From the NCBI GenBank assembly GCA_916613615.1, contig OU744721.1, positions 69,631,060 to 69,695,059 of the forward strand: DNA of 64,000 bases. Direction: 5' to 3'. The notes beneath the pieces are model-generated. The model saw only the letters and a list, made by a program, of their open reading frames with translations. It was not told the DNA's origin and did no database searches. A program made the translations under genes and the position numbers. The DNA comes from Steromphala cineraria. Taxonomy: Eukaryota; Mollusca; Gastropoda; Trochida; Trochidae. Positions 60,801 to 64,000 of the stretch are shown here, piece after piece (position 1 is the stretch's first letter; every line of letters begins with the position of its first letter).

Positions 60801-63150
60801 GTTCAAAAATATTGACTGCTAAGTGACCTTGACCTTTTGACACTCGCCATTTACTCTGCTAGGTTTCTACTTTCATTTGACAATACATGTTAAAAATGCG
60901 TTAATACAAAATGATTAAAACTGTTTTCAGGTAGTCGTTTCTTTGTTTGAGTAGTATACTAGAATGCATTTGACGCATAAACAATAACGATATTTCTCAG
61001 CATATAACAAAACTATCTCTGATCTTTTTGTAAAAACTGATTTGCTAAATTACAATTCTTTTATTATCATATTTTTCCTACTTAACTCGATAGGTGAGTG
61101 ACGTACTTACCATGGAATCTGTGTGCATTACCTATATCTAATTGACCGCACACCTAGAAAATAAAGGTAGCATGGCTTACCTATAGATTTACACCCTTCA
61201 ATTATTTAGTGAATATAAAAGGCAATATAAGTCTAGTTTCTCCACTCCAAGTTAAAACAACTTATATTAACTTCTCTCGTATTCATTAAAGTTGGACACT
61301 TTCAGTGACTATTGCTATTTTATAGCAAAGGTCATCGTCAAATGATAATCAGTCTATGTTGATTCCAAAGCATCGTATTTAAAAGCTAATCAGAACGATA
61401 AACATCGTTCATCATTATATTTAATCTGACACTTCTGTCAGCTTGATGAGTTATGAGCCGACAAATCAAAAATATCTTCTTTCTGTCAAGTAAAAGACAA
61501 AACTTCAAATCCTTGTTTGTACGGTTATTATTACCATTATTATCATAGTAACAAATGTGGAAAATTCCATTTATCCATCTCCTGTTTTTATTCCCATCAT
61601 TTTCTTCCAGTGGTGTTATAGAAAACTGCGATTCTGAATAATGGATGGGAATGAAGGTGACGGTAAACATCATACACATCGTATTGAAAACTATTATTAA
61701 CTATAAACACATATTTGGACAAATCATAAATAAAAATAACCGTATCTCAGTAATCATTACTCTGTTTATAATTGGTCTTAGCTCCGAGGAGTTTCAAAAT
61801 ATAAACTGTATCGAGATAGGAACTTATTCCATCGGGTGTTTCCTCTGCACTGGGTCTTTGTGGTGAGGTTTCTGATCTGGATACTTAGTATGGTGAATTG
61901 TTTTATTTCTACGTCGATTTTAATCAGACTGTAGTGATCATTATACAATTTGCAATTGTGTTACGCTGTGCAAAGAAATATTCTGGATGTATTAACTTTT
62001 AAGTCAATTAGAACAAGGTACGACGATAGCTGACAAATGAGTAATTTTTCTGAAAGGTAAAAATGTCTGCTCTTAAAGATTTAGATTAAGTAAATGAAAC
62101 CAGGTAGGGGATGAGAACCGTATTCAATGATTCGTAAAGACTGCTCACGAAAAAGAAAACAGTGTAAAATTAATATTACAATAACTGCTAATTAACACTG
62201 GGTTCACTTGATATCAAATTATATATATCCAATTTACCATGCCATAACGTTACATAAACTCAGTATTTCACATAAACTTGTATTTCATATTTGTGTTTTA
62301 ACATTTGTTTTTCCTCGGCTTTTTTATGTCTATATATGTCATGTCATAGATAAAATGAGCGCCACTTCGTCACATTGGTTATGCTGATTTTCTTCACTCG
62401 TGGTTGCTTACCCGCTTAATGACTCTAGTGACTTTGGCTTTTGACACTTGGAGAAATAAACCTTGAATCTTAAGATAATCCATGAAATATTAAAACCGTC
62501 TCAAGAAAATTCTATTTGAAAAAAAAGGCCAATTCCAAAGTGACACCACTTGCCTGTGGTATTAAACACATTAATGTGGTTAGAAGATTTTAGTTTATCA
62601 TAAATTGATATTTCAATATCATATAAGTAACATGCGTCGGATTTCTAAGAAACAAAACTAGTAATACGGTGAAGAATAGATTTGAATACATCAATCAAGT
62701 GCCATATATCATGATGCCATTATTTTTGTGTGTTGTAAATTCAGAGAATAGAAATATAAATGGAATCTATCACTGTTCTCTTATATTGGTATATATTTCC
62801 GTTTTAATCTACTGTAAACAAAATACCATTAGACGATGAAAGCAAATCAATACATTAGAAAGGATTATTCATGATGAGGGATTGCCTTAACCCTTGAGAC
62901 ATTTAACAAATATTTAAAGAAATACAGAATGTGTTTGTCTATGTGTCAAACAAGATCCTATCTTCGGGATTACCACATACTATACCGGCAAAATGAGCAT
63001 GCGTTATACGTTATTGACGCTTTATGAATGAGTGTCGAGACACAAACCTTGGTCGTTCATAATACACATGTAGAGAGCAGGGTCAGTTGTAACAAGGGGC
63101 AAATGTAACAGGGGAAATTACTCCAAATATATACGTTCAAGCGGTTTATT
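57900..63150. other. AT-rich intergenic region, no gene recognised
   Basis: Contains an ACCAATAT microsatellite (58,893-58,937), a dispersed repeat copy (61,310-61,530) and a TGACCTTGACC motif near 60,822. Minus-strand ORFs 59300-59599 and 59606-59857 and ORF 61386-61679 have no family motifs; the last overlaps the dispersed repeat. Confidence 0.5.
61310..61530 (-). repeat. Dispersed repeat family D, copy 2 (inverted)
   Basis: Inverted homologue of 40,190-40,400: GAGCCGACAAATCAA, CTGACACTTCTGTCAG and CAAAGCATCGTATTT are reverse complements of the motifs there. Confidence 0.75.
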
Positions 63151-63156
63151 CGTAAC

Positions 63157-63806
63157 ATGTCATTAAATGATAATACCCTTGGGCACACTAACATCAACAT
63201 GCGACGTTTGATTCAAAATTGGCAAATGAAGATACGACAGAGGAAGCTAGGAGTAAAGCTGCTGGCTTTAAAGGGGCAGTAGCACGTTTTTTGATAATTT
63301 TATAATTTGAATTTCTCACTGATAATTGTAAGTGAATGCTAAATGTATTATTTTGACAGTGTCAAAAATCTCATTACACAAGTCAATCATCCATAGTCAG
63401 AGGACAAAGAATGAAGATTCACATAAAATCCATTGGCGGCCATTTTTGTGTGAACACCTTTAATTCATTTTTTGTAAGAAAAGGAATCGCATGGCTAAAC
63501 TTAACGTTATATATTGGAATTATTACTGCTCCATTTAGTTTAAATACATTGTCTTTCAATTGAAATCATTAATTTTCATTTTCCTTACATCACCCTATAT
63601 TCCCCCTAAAAACGTGCTACTGCCCCTTTAAGGGTGGAGTTGGAAGAGGATGACAGGAAGAAACACACAAAGAAGAAACATGTTATCAGCAACAGTGATG
63701 TACCGGAGTCAAGACTGTTATTGCACCTGATTCAAGAGGTTAAAGGTTTACAGCATGGAAGATGGGACTACAAAACCGTATCCGCTTGTTGTATCTCGTT
63801 CCACTC
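63157..63806 (+). pseudogene. Exon-like reading frame interrupted by a MITE
   Basis: An open frame starts at ATG 63157 and runs into the MITE at 63,272. When the MITE and one TTAA are removed, the frame continues without a stop to a good donor (CACTC then gtaagt at 63807), giving about 96 codons. The second half has coding-like, charged composition (VELEEDDRKKHTKKKH, RLLLHLIQEVKGLQHG). No family is recognised; it could be a host exon or an older mobile-element ORF. The MITE brings in stop codons, so the present copy is broken unless spliced out. Confidence 0.4.
63272..63627. mobile_element. TTAA-flanked MITE, family A copy 6
   Basis: 356 bp, ends AGGGGCAGTAGCACG and CGTGCTACTGCCCCT, flanked by TTAA (63268-63271, 63628-63631). 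Very close to copy 1 along its whole length. Confidence 0.93.
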
Positions 63807-64000
63807 GTAAGTTAAAAGACATAATCTATTATGCTTTTACCGATATATTGTATTTGTGCGTATAAAGAAAAGGTATTTTCATGTCAACATTTGATTCTGA
63901 ACATTCAACTGTACTGATCAGACATTACGAATTAATTACGATCAATTACGAAGATTTAGCGGTTGACGAAGAAAGACGGACGCTGTTTCTCAGTACTTTA

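Overview
This is a eukaryotic, AT-rich, transposon-dense stretch of animal DNA. The repeats (tRNA-derived SINEs, a Helitron/Helentron-like element with an internal 156-bp minisatellite and a GACG-rich tail, a DIRS-type retrotransposon, many short inverted-repeat elements) and the intron-rich UBE4A orthologue suggest a marine lophotrochozoan, most likely a bivalve mollusc. The taxon is inference; the sequence carries no direct marker.

Left part (about 2.1-26.7 kb, minus strand): a complete UBE4A gene, the U-box ubiquitin chain-elongation (E4/E3) ligase. I placed all 18 coding exons by splice signals, reading phase and known family motifs. They join without a break into 1051 codons plus a stop. 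Its introns are packed with mobile elements. The 11-kb intron between exons 14 and 15 alone holds nested insertions, including a MITE split by a ~4-kb Helentron-like element and a pogo/Tigger-like element inside an older repeat.

Just beyond the UBE4A start codon (about 27.0-29.6 kb, plus strand) sits a GC-rich, 3'-truncated DIRS-type retrotransposon with gag-like ORFs and a reverse transcriptase cut off after the YLDD motif. A 418-bp foldback element with 139-bp arms and a clean 10-bp target duplication follows at 30.5 kb.

Right part (about 35.9-57.0 kb): a small, apparently undescribed gene family of secreted, largely helical, cysteine-poor proteins. Two intact three-exon genes lie on the plus strand (330 and 327 aa). 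A third copy on the minus strand has full exon structure but two single-base deletions. A fourth is a decayed exon-2 fragment, and an isolated exon-3 relic lies inside intron 2 of the second gene. All start with a 22-nt coding exon that carries only the front of the signal peptide. The 3' part of exon 2 shows a mosaic pattern suggesting gene conversion. A MITE family (TIR with GAGGC near the end) is seen only around this cluster.

A TTAA-flanked MITE family (TIR AGGGGCAGTAGCACG) occurs six times across the window. One copy sits in a 32-bp tandem array that preserves the empty site, and one interrupts an exon-like reading frame at 63.2-63.8 kb. The remaining intergenic DNA holds SINEs, a LINE relic, local duplications and AT-rich sequence in which I recognise no gene.
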